A stretch of 64,000 nt of DNA, taken from Cytophagales bacterium. Its GTDB lineage: Bacteria; Bacteroidota; Bacteroidia; Cytophagales; Cyclobacteriaceae. Within the stretch, counting starts at the first letter, position 1, and every line of letters begins with the position of its first letter. The position numbers and the translations under genes are program-made. The notes below the pieces were generated by a model, which had not been told where the DNA came from, made no database searches, and was given only the letters and a program-made list of their open reading frames with translations. Positions 24,492-32,651 of this stretch are shown here, piece by piece. Location: NCBI GenBank assembly GCA_017303805.1, contig JAFLBQ010000005.1:248001-312000 (forward strand), read 5' to 3'.

Positions 24492-24529
24492 AAGGCCTCC
24501 GAACCAAACCGGGGGCCTTTTTATTTTTA
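24492..24529 (+). terminator. Terminator after nqrE
   Basis: AAGGCCTCCG (24492-24501) pairs with CGGGGGCCTT (24510-24519) with one T-G wobble, followed by TTTATTTTT. This is a strong intrinsic terminator and closes the nqr operon at nqrE. Confidence 0.88.
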
Positions 24530-24533
24530 AGGT

Positions 24534-25097
24534 ATGAAGAACCACTTACGAAGAATTGCCCGCTACTTTTTTAGCGGAATGGTTTTTATAGTGCCGCTGC
24601 TAGCCACCGGCTATTTTGTGTTTTGGGCGTTTGCTCAATTAGATGGGCTGTTGCAGTTGCCTTATCCGGGCCTCGGGTTCGTAATAATTTTTGCGGCCAT
24701 TACCTTGTTTGGGTACTTTACTTCTTCATTTGCTGTAAACACCTTTACCGATTGGCTCGATCATATCATCAGCAAGATTCCGTTTATAAAGCTTATTTAT
24801 TCATCGGTAAAAGATTTGATTGGCGCCTTTGTAGGTGAAAAGCGCAAGTTCGATAAACCAGTGCTGGTTACCATCAACAAAGAGAATACGTTGCATCAAA
24901 TCGGCTTTGTAACACAAGAAGACCTTTCGGAGTTGGGGTTAAAAGATATGGTAGCGGTTTACTTTCCACACTCCTATGCTTTTTCTGGTAATCATTTTCT
25001 GGTGTCAAAAGAAAGCATCAAGCCCCTCGATATTTCGGGGCCGGTGGCGATGAAATTTATAGTCTCTGGTGGAATCTCAGGGTTTAAAGAACCGTAA
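24534..25097 (+). CDS. DUF502 family membrane protein
   Basis: This 187-aa protein has two membrane helices (about 11-32, FFSGMVFIVPLLATGYFVFWAF, and 46-68, LGFVIIFAAITLFGYFTSSF) and a C-terminal soluble domain. IPFIKLIYSSVKDLIGAF and YFPHSYAFSGNHFLVSKESIKPLDIS fit DUF502. The family is widespread in bacteria and plants, and its role is not established. The start ATG at 24534 sits immediately after the nqr terminator, so its promoter would overlap the end of the nqr operon. Its stop directly abuts the stop of the convergent mnmA gene. Confidence 0.85.
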   Translation: MKNHLRRIARYFFSGMVFIVPLLATGYFVFWAFAQLDGLLQLPYPGLGFVIIFAAITLFGYFTSSFAVNTFTDWLDHIISKIPFIKLIYSSVKDLIGAFVGEKRKFDKPVLVTINKENTLHQIGFVTQEDLSELGLKDMVAVYFPHSYAFSGNHFLVSKESIKPLDISGPVAMKFIVSGGISGFKEP

Positions 25098-26273
25098 TCA
25101 ATTAATCACACCCGATCCTATCAGCTCTTCGTTTTCGTACCAGGCCACAAACTGACCGGGAGTAACTCCGCGTTGGGGTTTTTCGAAAATAATGTAAAGG
25201 CCATCTTCTTTTCTATAAAGCGTGCAGGGCTCCAAGGGTTGTCGATAGCGAATGCGGGCCACGTAATTTTTAGATTCGCCCACATTTAATTTTAAATCTT
25301 CCCGAATCCAATGTGCATCTGCATTGGGAACAAAGAGCCCTTTTCGATAAAGGCCGGGGTGATCATCGCCACTGCCGGTGTAAATCAGGTTCCTGGTGGT
25401 ATCGGTGCCAATTACAAACAAGGGTTTTTCATATCCGCCAATGTTCAAACCTCTGCGTTGGCCAATGGTATAAAAGTGGGCTCCATTGTGCTCACCCACA
25501 ACTGCTCCCGCTTCCGGATAGAACTCATACGGTTTTGTGATATTTTTCAGATCGCTACTATCAAAACCATTTTTAAACAAGGCCGAATGGAACGGCACCT
25601 CAATTACGGTACCTTTTTTCGGTTCAAGGCGTTGTTGCAGAAAATCGGGTAAGTGTACTTTGCCTACAAAGCATAACCCTTGCGAGTCTTTTTTATCGGC
25701 TGTAGCCAGGTTTGCTTTTTTTGCGATTGCCCGCACCTCTGGTTTTAATAACTCACCAATAGGAAATAATGCTTTTGAAAGTTGTGCTTGCGTAAGCTGA
25801 CAAAGAAAATAGCTTTGATCTTTATTCGGATCTTTACCAGCCAGCAATTGGTAATAGGTGTTTCCATTCTTTTGTACTTCCCCTTTGCGGCAATAGTGTC
25901 CGGTAGCTACATAATCTGCGCCAAGCTTCAATGCGGCATTGAGAAAAACATCAAATTTAATTTCGCGATTGCATAGTACATCGGGGTTAGGTGTGCGGCC
26001 GGCCTGGTACTCGGCAAACATATAATCAACAATCCGCGCTTTGTATTCTTTACTTAAATCAATTGCCTGAAAGGGAATGCCCAGGTGTTGAGCCACAATC
26101 ATGGCATCGTTACTATCATCCAGCCAGGGGCACTCGTTGCTGATGGTTACGGAATCGTCATGCCAGTTTTTCATAAACATGCCAATTACTTCATAGCCTT
26201 GTTCTTTTAACAAGTATGCGGCTACACTGGAATCAACACCTCCGGAAAGACCAACTACAACTTTTTTGTTCAT
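25098..26273 (-). CDS. mnmA: tRNA-specific 2-thiouridylase MnmA
   Basis: MnmA thiolates U34 of Lys, Glu and Gln tRNAs, using ATP to activate the base. The 391-aa protein has the PP-loop [25 protein letters not shown] at the N-terminus and the catalytic cysteine in [13 protein letters not shown]. The second cysteine sits in [13 protein letters not shown]-terminal beta-barrel region includes [10 protein letters not shown] and [25 protein letters not shown]. Length and both cysteines are intact. The ATG is at 26271-26273, 38 bases downstream of the TlpA-like lipoprotein stop, so the two may be co-transcribed. Confidence 0.97.
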   Translation of the reverse strand: MNKKVVVGLSGGVDSSVAAYLLKEQGYEVIGMFMKNWHDDSVTISNECPWLDDSNDAMIVAQHLGIPFQAIDLSKEYKARIVDYMFAEYQAGRTPNPDVLCNREIKFDVFLNAALKLGADYVATGHYCRKGEVQKNGNTYYQLLAGKDPNKDQSYFLCQLTQAQLSKALFPIGELLKPEVRAIAKKANLATADKKDSQGLCFVGKVHLPDFLQQRLEPKKGTVIEVPFHSALFKNGFDSSDLKNITKPYEFYPEAGAVVGEHNGAHFYTIGQRRGLNIGGYEKPLFVIGTDTTRNLIYTGSGDDHPGLYRKGLFVPNADAHWIREDLKLNVGESKNYVARIRYRQPLEPCTLYRKEDGLYIIFEKPQRGVTPGQFVAWYENEELIGSGVIN

Positions 26274-26311
26274 ACTTTTTTGACTTCAGGCAACAGGCTC
26301 TTGCCATGTTA

Positions 26312-27541
26312 CTACAGCGAATTTTTTTCGTTTAAAAGTTCATTTACAATCTGATTAAACCGCTCCTTAAATTGCTCGTAATACACACCGGTGCCCGGCC
26401 CATCAAATCCGGTGTGAATGTGTTTTACCTTACCATCTTTTCCTATAAAAATAGTGGTAGGAAAAGCCACTACCTTGTTTAACATGGGCAGCGTTTCAGC
26501 AGCTTTGGCGTTATCGTTTACACCGGCAATCAGGTATTCGTAGTTCACATTAAATTTTGCTTTCATTTTTTTAACGCGTTCGCTGGCATAATCAAAATCA
26601 GGTTTGCGTTCGTACGCTAACCCGATAATTTCAACTCCGCGGGCTTTGTTGGCATCGTACCACGGAGCGAGAAATTTGGTTTCGTCCATGCAGTTGGGGC
26701 ACCACGTACCCGATAATTGTAAAATCACAACCTTGTTATTAAACCGTTTATCGGTTAAACTTGTCGCGTGGCCATTTACATCCGGAAAACTAAATTCGAT
26801 TTTATCGTAGCCTTCCTTCAGAAAGGTTAATGATTCGGCATCGGGTAGTTTGGCATTTTCATTTTTCTTACCGGCCCATTTTCTAAATCGGGCTTTGCCT
26901 AACCAATGCCCACCGGCTAAGGTCGAATCATTAGGTTGCGCAACTTCAAATAAGTAAGCATGGTTGCCGTCAAAGGCACTAAGGTGCAACGTATCATTAA
27001 TAACCGAACCCTCCAGGTACCGGTAGTCGCCCGTAGAGGTAAGAAACGATCCCGTTGCCTTTACACCCTGCTGATTAATAAGCGCAATAGCGCGCGAGGT
27101 ATCTTTCGCATTGAAAAACTGAACTTGATATTTACCGCTAAAATTTTTGGTAACCCGATTTTGATCGGGTACTATAAACCGGAAGTCTTGTCCATACTTT
27201 GCTTTGAATGGAACCTTGTAGGTAGGATCATAATTCAGATTGAACAACCCAACCAGGCTATCGCCTTTCACACGGGCGCGCAGGTATGCATCAAACACAT
27301 GTAAAACAATAGTTACTGAATCGCCCATGTATGAAATTTCGTCCAGCACCAATCGCTCGTCTGCATTATGCAGAATCAGATTTTGAGGGCCGGCAGCATT
27401 CGTTTTTACTTCGAAGTTAAAGGGGAGTTGTTTGCCTTGAATTTCCAGCACACCCCGCCAAATACCGGGTTTAAGTTCGGTTGGTTTAGGGCTACAGGAA
27501 ATGGCGATCAGTAAAACGAATAAAAAGGTTAATTTTTGCAT
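26312..27541 (-). CDS. TlpA-like thioredoxin-fold lipoprotein
   Basis: This 409-aa lipoprotein is made up of a signal peptide with lipobox (LLIAISC, Cys16), a beta-rich N-terminal domain (about 20-235) of unknown fold, and a C-terminal thioredoxin/TlpA-AhpC domain. The active site is GTWCPNCMDE (about Cys280/Cys283). Such proteins reduce or oxidise periplasmic disulfides, often in cytochrome c maturation or envelope repair. The substrate cannot be told from sequence. I chose the ATG at 27539-27541, which gives a proper signal peptide; a longer start would not. It reads toward mnmA. Confidence 0.82.
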   Translation of the reverse strand: MQKLTFLFVLLIAISCSPKPTELKPGIWRGVLEIQGKQLPFNFEVKTNAAGPQNLILHNADERLVLDEISYMGDSVTIVLHVFDAYLRARVKGDSLVGLFNLNYDPTYKVPFKAKYGQDFRFIVPDQNRVTKNFSGKYQVQFFNAKDTSRAIALINQQGVKATGSFLTSTGDYRYLEGSVINDTLHLSAFDGNHAYLFEVAQPNDSTLAGGHWLGKARFRKWAGKKNENAKLPDAESLTFLKEGYDKIEFSFPDVNGHATSLTDKRFNNKVVILQLSGTWCPNCMDETKFLAPWYDANKARGVEIIGLAYERKPDFDYASERVKKMKAKFNVNYEYLIAGVNDNAKAAETLPMLNKVVAFPTTIFIGKDGKVKHIHTGFDGPGTGVYYEQFKERFNQIVNELLNEKNSL

Positions 27542-27622
27542 GAATTTTTTCGGTATTGAATTCAAACACAAAAATGCGATAAATGATTCTATTTTCGCTT
27601 AAGTTTTATTTCTCCAACAAGC

Positions 27623-28732
27623 ATGCTACAAGAATTAAAAGTACTTGAATTAGCTTCGGTGCTGGCCGGCCCCAGTGTAGGGCAATTTTTTGCCGAATTA
27701 GGTGCAGCGGTTATCAAGGTAGAGAACCTGAAGACCGGTGGCGACATAACCCGCACATGGAAAGGCCGCGATGAACAAACCGATGATCGTTCGGCCTATT
27801 TCTGTTCGGTAAACTGGGGTAAGAAATCGGTAGCGCTTGACTTAACTTCTTCGTATGGTTTACGGGCCATTCAAAAACTGGCGGCACAAAGCGATGTGGT
27901 AATTGCAAGTTACAAGCCGGGCGATGCTGAAAAACTGGGTGTGTCGTATCAACAACTTACAGTACTTAACAAGCAACTTGTTTATGGACAAATAACAGGT
28001 TATGGTTCGGAAAATGATCGGGTAGGATATGATGCAGTGATTCAAGCCGAAAGTGGTTTTATGGAATTAAATGGCTGGCCCGATGGCCCGCCAACCAAAA
28101 TGCCGGTAGCATTGATTGACGTGCTGGCTGCACATCATTTAAAAGAAGGGTTGTTGCTGGCCTTGCTTAAGAAAGCAAAAACAGGCGCAGGTAGTTTGGT
28201 GGAGGTGTCGCTGATTCAGGCAGCTATTTCATCTTTGGCAAACCAGGCCAGCAATTGGTTGGTGGCGCATACGTTGCCCACACGCCAGGGTTCGGCACAT
28301 CCTAACATTGCGCCTTACGGTGAATCGTTTCTTACCCGCGATGGCAAACGGGTTTTACTTGCCATTGGCAGCGACAGGCAGTTTGCGGACTTAACAGAAA
28401 TACTGGATATGAAAATTGCCAACGACAAACGGTTTGTTACCAACCAGAGCAGAGTTTTGAATCGGGTTGCGTTAAATGAATTGGTTGGCGATGCTATGCT
28501 ACATGTTGACGCGGAAGTTTTAATGCAGCAAATCCATCGCAAGAAAATTCCGGCCGGTATCATTCAACCTATTGATCGGGTTTTTGAAATGGAAGCAGCA
28601 AAACAAATTTTAGTGGAAGCAGACCACCTGCGCGGTGTGCGAAGTTTTGTAGCAACACATCAGCTCCGGCAACTTTTACCACCGCCTCATTTTGGCGAAC
28701 ATACTGAAGCGGTATTGCAAGGGTTGGAGTAG
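27623..28732 (+). CDS. Class III CoA-transferase (CaiB/BaiF family)
   Basis: CaiB/BaiF enzymes move CoA between carboxylic acids through an aspartyl-CoA intermediate. The 369-aa protein begins LQELKVLELASVLAGPSVGQFFAELGAAVIKVENLKTGGDI, the family's CoA-binding N-terminus. GYDAVIQAESGFM and PVALIDVLAAHHLKEGLLLAL follow, with the probable catalytic aspartate in the LIDV segment. QAAISSLANQASNWL precedes a small domain. Length is at the short end of the family. No acyl-CoA or racemase gene adjoins it, so the acids used are unknown. Confidence 0.85.
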   Translation: MLQELKVLELASVLAGPSVGQFFAELGAAVIKVENLKTGGDITRTWKGRDEQTDDRSAYFCSVNWGKKSVALDLTSSYGLRAIQKLAAQSDVVIASYKPGDAEKLGVSYQQLTVLNKQLVYGQITGYGSENDRVGYDAVIQAESGFMELNGWPDGPPTKMPVALIDVLAAHHLKEGLLLALLKKAKTGAGSLVEVSLIQAAISSLANQASNWLVAHTLPTRQGSAHPNIAPYGESFLTRDGKRVLLAIGSDRQFADLTEILDMKIANDKRFVTNQSRVLNRVALNELVGDAMLHVDAEVLMQQIHRKKIPAGIIQPIDRVFEMEAAKQILVEADHLRGVRSFVATHQLRQLLPPPHFGEHTEAVLQGLE

Positions 28733-28846
28733 GTTATTGAATACCAATTAGCCTCCCATAAAACTATTTTGCCCCTACTGCTATTCCGCGGTAGCAATTG
28801 TAATAAAATCCGGTATTTTTCAACCCTTGAAAACTCCTTACATATT

Positions 28847-30424
28847 ATGAAAAGAATTATACCTGCTATGTTGGTCATGCTGCTGTTTGCAAGCCTAGCC
28901 AACGCACAACCTCCTTTTGGCCCACCACCGCAAGCACCCAAAGATGCCATTGTAGATGCCATCATTAAGGAAGCAACCGAAAACTCGCAACTTGAAAGAT
29001 TAGGGCACGAGTTAATGGATGGCATTGGACCACGCCTGGTAGGCTCGCCCAAAATGCAACAAGCTCACGATTGGGCTGTGGCTAAATATACCGGTTGGGG
29101 AATTACCGCCCGCAATGAAAAATGGGGTGAGTGGCGCGGCTGGGAGCGTGGTATTACCCACATTGACATGGTTGCACCGTGGACAAAGTCCTTAGCGGGG
29201 CAACAGCTTGCCTGGAGCCCGAGCACAAAAGGTAAAACCTTTACCGGTGAGGTTGTGATCTTACCTGATTTGGCAGATTCAATAGCTTTTCAGAAATGGT
29301 TGCCTACGGTAAAAGGAAAGTTTGTTCTTATTTCGATGAATCAACCAACCGGAAGAGCCGATGATAATTGGGATAAATACGGTAAAAAAGAGTCGGTTGA
29401 AAAAATGAAGAAAGAACGCACGGCTCAAACCGATGCCTGGAACGAGCGTATCCGCAAGACGGGTAAAACAAATGCCAACTTACCAGTAGTATTAGAGAAT
29501 GCCGGAGCAGCCGGTATTGTAATGAGTTATTGGTCGCGGTGGTCGGGTGCCAACAAAATTTTTAGCGCCCGAACTAAAAAGGTACCTACCATTGATTTGA
29601 TGTTAGAAGATTATGGCTTATTGTATCGGCTTGCAGAAACAGGCCCCGCACCTAAACTAAGTGTGCGTGCCGACTCTAAGGAAACCGGAGTGGTGCCTAC
29701 TTTTAATACCGTGGCTGAAATCAAAGGCTCGGAAAAACCAAATGAGTATGTCATGCTTTCTGCCCATTTCGACTCGTGGGACGGGGGCACAGGCGCAACG
29801 GATAATGGAACCGGTACTTTGGTGATGATGGAAGCTATGCGCATCTTGAAAAAAGTTTATCCAAACCCCAAGCGCACGATAGTGGTTGGCCATTGGGGCA
29901 GCGAAGAGCAGGGTTTGAATGGGTCGCGTGCATTTGTTGAAGATCATCCGGAGATTGTTGCCAACCTGCAGGCATTATTCAATCAAGATAATGGTACCGG
30001 GCGCGTAACGAATATCTCTGGCCAGGGCTACCTGCATGCTTATGAATTTATTACCCGCTGGCTTTATAAAGTGCCGCGCGAGTACAAAGAAGGATTAGAG
30101 ACCAACTTCCCCGGCAGCCCGGGAGGTGGCGGTTCGGACTTTGCTTCATTTGTAGCTGCAGGTGCACCCGGCTTTTCGTTAAGCTCTTTAAGTTGGGACT
30201 ACGGAACCTATACCTGGCATACTAATCTGGATACCTACGATAAAATTGTGTTTGACGATGTACGCAACAATGCAATCCTTACAGCAATCTTAGTTTATCA
30301 GGCTTGCGAAGACCCCAACAAAACTTCGCGTGAGAAAATTATTTTGCCAATCAATCCGCGCACAGGCGAACCCGGCCAATGGCCAGAATTGAGAAAGGCC
30401 ACACGCAAAGGAGGTTTAGATTAG
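28847..30424 (+). CDS. M28 family zinc metallopeptidase (carboxypeptidase Q-like)
   Basis: This 525-aa exported peptidase has a signal peptide (MKRIIPAMLVMLLFASLANAQ) and the M28 fold with an inserted PA-like region (about 120-270). Zinc and catalytic residues are visible in SAHFDSWDGGTGATDNGTGT, GHWGSEEQGLNGS, LFNQDNGTG and the late TWHTNLDTYDKI. The layout resembles plasma glutamate/carboxypeptidase Q, which removes amino acids from peptides outside the cytoplasm. The ATG at 28847 gives a clean signal peptide; frames farther upstream do not. Two terminators follow. Confidence 0.88.
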   Translation: MKRIIPAMLVMLLFASLANAQPPFGPPPQAPKDAIVDAIIKEATENSQLERLGHELMDGIGPRLVGSPKMQQAHDWAVAKYTGWGITARNEKWGEWRGWERGITHIDMVAPWTKSLAGQQLAWSPSTKGKTFTGEVVILPDLADSIAFQKWLPTVKGKFVLISMNQPTGRADDNWDKYGKKESVEKMKKERTAQTDAWNERIRKTGKTNANLPVVLENAGAAGIVMSYWSRWSGANKIFSARTKKVPTIDLMLEDYGLLYRLAETGPAPKLSVRADSKETGVVPTFNTVAEIKGSEKPNEYVMLSAHFDSWDGGTGATDNGTGTLVMMEAMRILKKVYPNPKRTIVVGHWGSEEQGLNGSRAFVEDHPEIVANLQALFNQDNGTGRVTNISGQGYLHAYEFITRWLYKVPREYKEGLETNFPGSPGGGGSDFASFVAAGAPGFSLSSLSWDYGTYTWHTNLDTYDKIVFDDVRNNAILTAILVYQACEDPNKTSREKIILPINPRTGEPGQWPELRKATRKGGLD

Positions 30425-30448
30425 GAATTTTATAAGATGAAACTAAAG

Positions 30449-30482
30449 AGGCTGACTCAAGAGTAGAGTCAGCCTTTTTTTT
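30449..30482 (+). terminator. First of two tandem terminators after the peptidase gene
   Basis: AGGCTGACTC (30449-30458) pairs perfectly with GAGTCAGCCT (30466-30475) around AAGAGTA, followed by seven or more T. Canonical and strong. Confidence 0.92.
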
Positions 30483-30496
30483 GCCTCGCCAAAATC

Positions 30497-30529
30497 AAAA
30501 GAGGCCGCTCTTTTAGTCGGCCTCTTTTT
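30497..30529 (+). terminator. Second tandem terminator
   Basis: AAAAGAGGCCG (30497-30507) pairs with CGGCCTCTTTT (30518-30528) around CTCTTTTAGT, followed by a short T run. It is only 15 bases beyond the first hairpin's T-tract. Together they insulate the dcw promoter from upstream transcription. Confidence 0.88.
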
Positions 30530-30730
30530 CATTCGCTGTCATCGCTGGTTTTCTAAATCGAAATTTTTTTGCTGCGAGCGCTATGATTGGTACCCAACTC
30601 AATCTCTGCATCCATCCAGTTAGCCTCAAAATCAAGGAATAATGTAAATACCTGAATATCAGTATATTAATTATTTAGCTTCTTTTCAGAGGCCAATTTT
30701 GAGGTCAAAAAGCTCAAAAAATGTAAAAAA
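30530..30730. other. Noncoding stretch upstream of the dcw promoter
   Basis: About 200 AT-rich bases with no gene. One distant inverted repeat is visible: CCTCAAAAT (30624-30632) against ATTTTGAGG (30696-30704). The spacing of 63 bases makes a functional hairpin uncertain. No second promoter is convincing. Confidence 0.4.
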
Positions 30731-30774
30731 GTGGGATAAAGTGGTTGAAAGTGGTTGAAAGTTACTTATGTTTG
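30731..30774 (+). promoter_or_regulatory. dcw promoter overlapped by MraZ-type direct repeats
   Basis: Three direct repeats with a 10-bp period, GTGGGATAAA (30731), GTGGTTGAAA (30741) and GTGGTTGAAA (30751), run into a degenerate fourth (GTTACTTATG). They match the repeated GTGG-type boxes bound by MraZ in other bacteria. The second repeat supplies the -33 TTG (30745-30747) and a 19-base spacer leads to the -7 element TATGTTTG (30767-30774). MraZ bound here would cover the -33 element and repress its own operon. Confidence 0.75.
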
Positions 30775-30805
30775 CTTAGGAGAAATAGACAACCACTACA
30801 AAGTC

Positions 30806-31255
30806 ATGACTTTCTTCACCAGTGAATATGAGTGTAAGCTTGATGCCAAGGGCAGGATTGTTCTGCCTGCGCGGATCAAAGCTCAATTGCCCGAGCCGGA
30901 AGGTGCGGTGCAAGAGCTTGTGATCAGGCGTGGCTTCGAGCAATGCCTCATCATTTACCCCATGGTGGAGTTCAAAAAGGTCTTCTCAAAAATTTCCGGA
31001 CTCAGCGAGTTTAACAAGGAGTATCGCGATTTGCAGCGCAGCTTTTTGTCGGGGGTAGTAACAATAGAACTGGATAGCAATGGCCGGTTTCTAATCCCCA
31101 AAAGCATGCTGGCCTATGCCCAGGTAGAAAAGGATGTGTTGCTGGTAGGCACAGGTAGCAAAGTTGAAGTCTGGAACCCCACCGTGTATGAGAAGAACCT
31201 GATTAAAGACCCAAGTGAATTGTCGAAACTGGCCGAGAAGTACCTGAATGAGTAA
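30806..31255 (+). CDS. mraZ: Transcriptional regulator MraZ
   Basis: MraZ is the first gene of most dcw clusters and represses its own promoter. The 149-aa protein has two AbrB/SpoVT-like DNA-binding half-domains, each with the DXXXR core: EYECKLDAKGRIVLPARIKA near the start and TIELDSNGRFLIPKSML in the second half. The ATG at 30806 begins MTFFTSEYECKLD, the standard N-terminus. A frame opening at 30755 would lie within the operator and promoter and is rejected. MraZ-like boxes at 30731-30770 sit directly upstream. Confidence 0.93.
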   Translation: MTFFTSEYECKLDAKGRIVLPARIKAQLPEPEGAVQELVIRRGFEQCLIIYPMVEFKKVFSKISGLSEFNKEYRDLQRSFLSGVVTIELDSNGRFLIPKSMLAYAQVEKDVLLVGTGSKVEVWNPTVYEKNLIKDPSELSKLAEKYLNE

Positions 31256-31289
31256 GCGGTTGAGGAAGTAAAGATACTGGAACAGAGAT

Positions 31290-32228
31290 ATGAGTAAGAC
31301 ATCCAGCATCCGACCACCAGCAACCAGTAACTATCACAGGCCAGTGATGTTGACCGAATGCATTGAAGCACTACAGTTGAAACCAACGGGAGTGTACGTA
31401 GATGTAACATTCGGTGGTGGTGGGCACAGTTTAAAAATTTTAGAAAATCTGAGAGAAGGCAGATTGATAGCTTTTGATCAGGATGATGACGCAAAGCGAC
31501 AAGCAGAAAATATTCAAAGTCGTTCTTTTACATTTTGTCAGGCAAACTTTAGGTACATGAAGCAGTACCTGAAATTGAACGGGGTAACTCAGACAGATGG
31601 CATTTTGGCCGACCTTGGAATTTCATCGCACCAGATCGATTCTCCGGAGCGAGGTTTTTCCACCCGGTTTGAAGGGCCGCTGGATATGCGCATGGATCGC
31701 ACCAACAAACAAACTGCCGCGGTAATTTTGAACACCTACAGTGAGGAGGCTTTGCACCGCATTTTTGGCATGTATGGCGAATTAAAAAATGCACGCACGG
31801 CAGCGAATGCAGTAGTTGTTGCCCGGGCACACCAACCCTTAACTACCACCCTCGAACTAAAGAACGCACTACAAAGTATTGCTCCGCGCGGAAAGGAGCA
31901 CAAGTATTTCGCCCAGGTGTTTCAGGCGCTACGCATCGAAGTAAACGAAGAGATGAAGGCGCTTGAAGACTTTTTGCACCAATGTGGCGAAGTAATAAAG
32001 CCGGGCGGCAGGTTAGTGGTTATGAGTTATCACTCGCTGGAAGACAGAATGGTAAAGAACTACATCAACACCGGAAAGGTGTTCGGAGTGCTTGAAAAAG
32101 ATTTTTATGGCAATCCGATTAAACCTTTTGCGGCAATAACCCGAAAGCCAATCGAGGCATCGGAAAAAGAAGTAGAGGAAAATAAGCGCGCCCGAAGTGC
32201 CAAACTGCGGGTAGCGGAAAGGATATAA
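31290..32228 (+). CDS. rsmH: 16S rRNA (cytosine1402-N4)-methyltransferase RsmH
   Basis: RsmH methylates N4 of C1402 in the decoding centre of 16S rRNA with AdoMet. The 312-aa protein has NYHRPVMLTECIEALQLKPTGVYVDVTFGGGGHS at the AdoMet-binding N-terminus. ADLGISSHQIDSPERGFSTRFEGPLDMRMD, FQALRIEVNEEM and the late YHSLEDRMVKNYI are also present, all RsmH signatures. It sits in second place of the dcw cluster, as usual. The N-terminal dozen residues (MSKTSSIRPPATS) are encoded by the repetitive CCAGCAACCAGTAAC-like wording seen in intergenic gaps. Confidence 0.96.
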   Translation: MSKTSSIRPPATSNYHRPVMLTECIEALQLKPTGVYVDVTFGGGGHSLKILENLREGRLIAFDQDDDAKRQAENIQSRSFTFCQANFRYMKQYLKLNGVTQTDGILADLGISSHQIDSPERGFSTRFEGPLDMRMDRTNKQTAAVILNTYSEEALHRIFGMYGELKNARTAANAVVVARAHQPLTTTLELKNALQSIAPRGKEHKYFAQVFQALRIEVNEEMKALEDFLHQCGEVIKPGGRLVVMSYHSLEDRMVKNYINTGKVFGVLEKDFYGNPIKPFAAITRKPIEASEKEVEENKRARSAKLRVAERI

Positions 32229-32240
32229 CAGCAAGGAAGT

Positions 32241-32651
32241 ATGAGTGAGAACAAATTTAGAATAGCAGAGCCAGGCAAGGGTAACGAAAGCCGGGTAAAA
32301 GAAAAACCTGCAGGCGGAGGTCCCAGCATTTTTTCGGGGTTGGAGAAGCGCATGAAGTTGGAATCTTATTTTGAAACAGGTTTTCCGTTGCAACACCTGC
32401 CTAAAATATTGTTTGTAGTGTTATTAAGCCTGCTCTACATAGGCAACACCCATTATGCACAAAAAACGGTTCGTAAAATTGATCGCCTGCAATCGGAGGT
32501 AGAAGATCTGCGTGCAGATTACACAACGCTGAAAGCCGACATTATGTATGCCAGCAAGCAAAGCGAAGTGGCGCGCAGAGTAAAAGAATTAGGATTAAGA
32601 GAAAGTTTAACTCCGCCTTTTAAAGTAGTAGTTGACGCAAGTGAATATTAA
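32241..32651 (+). CDS. ftsL: FtsL-like division protein
   Basis: FtsL is a bitopic membrane protein of the divisome that, with FtsB and FtsQ, activates FtsWI. The 136-aa protein has a charged cytoplasmic N-terminus (about 1-53), one helix (HLPKILFVVLLSLLYIGNTHYA, about 54-75) and a periplasmic coiled coil (KTVRKIDRLQSEVEDLRADYTTLKADIMYASKQSEVARRVKELGL). Sequence identity in FtsL is always low, so the call rests on topology, the coiled coil and its place between rsmH and ftsI. Its end overlaps the start of ftsI by 11 bases. Confidence 0.85.
   Translation: MSENKFRIAEPGKGNESRVKEKPAGGGPSIFSGLEKRMKLESYFETGFPLQHLPKILFVVLLSLLYIGNTHYAQKTVRKIDRLQSEVEDLRADYTTLKADIMYASKQSEVARRVKELGLRESLTPPFKVVVDASEY

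Noticed and set aside
30755-30805. Upstream start for mraZ
   Set aside because: It would place codons in the promoter and operator. The ATG at 30806 gives the standard MraZ N-terminus.
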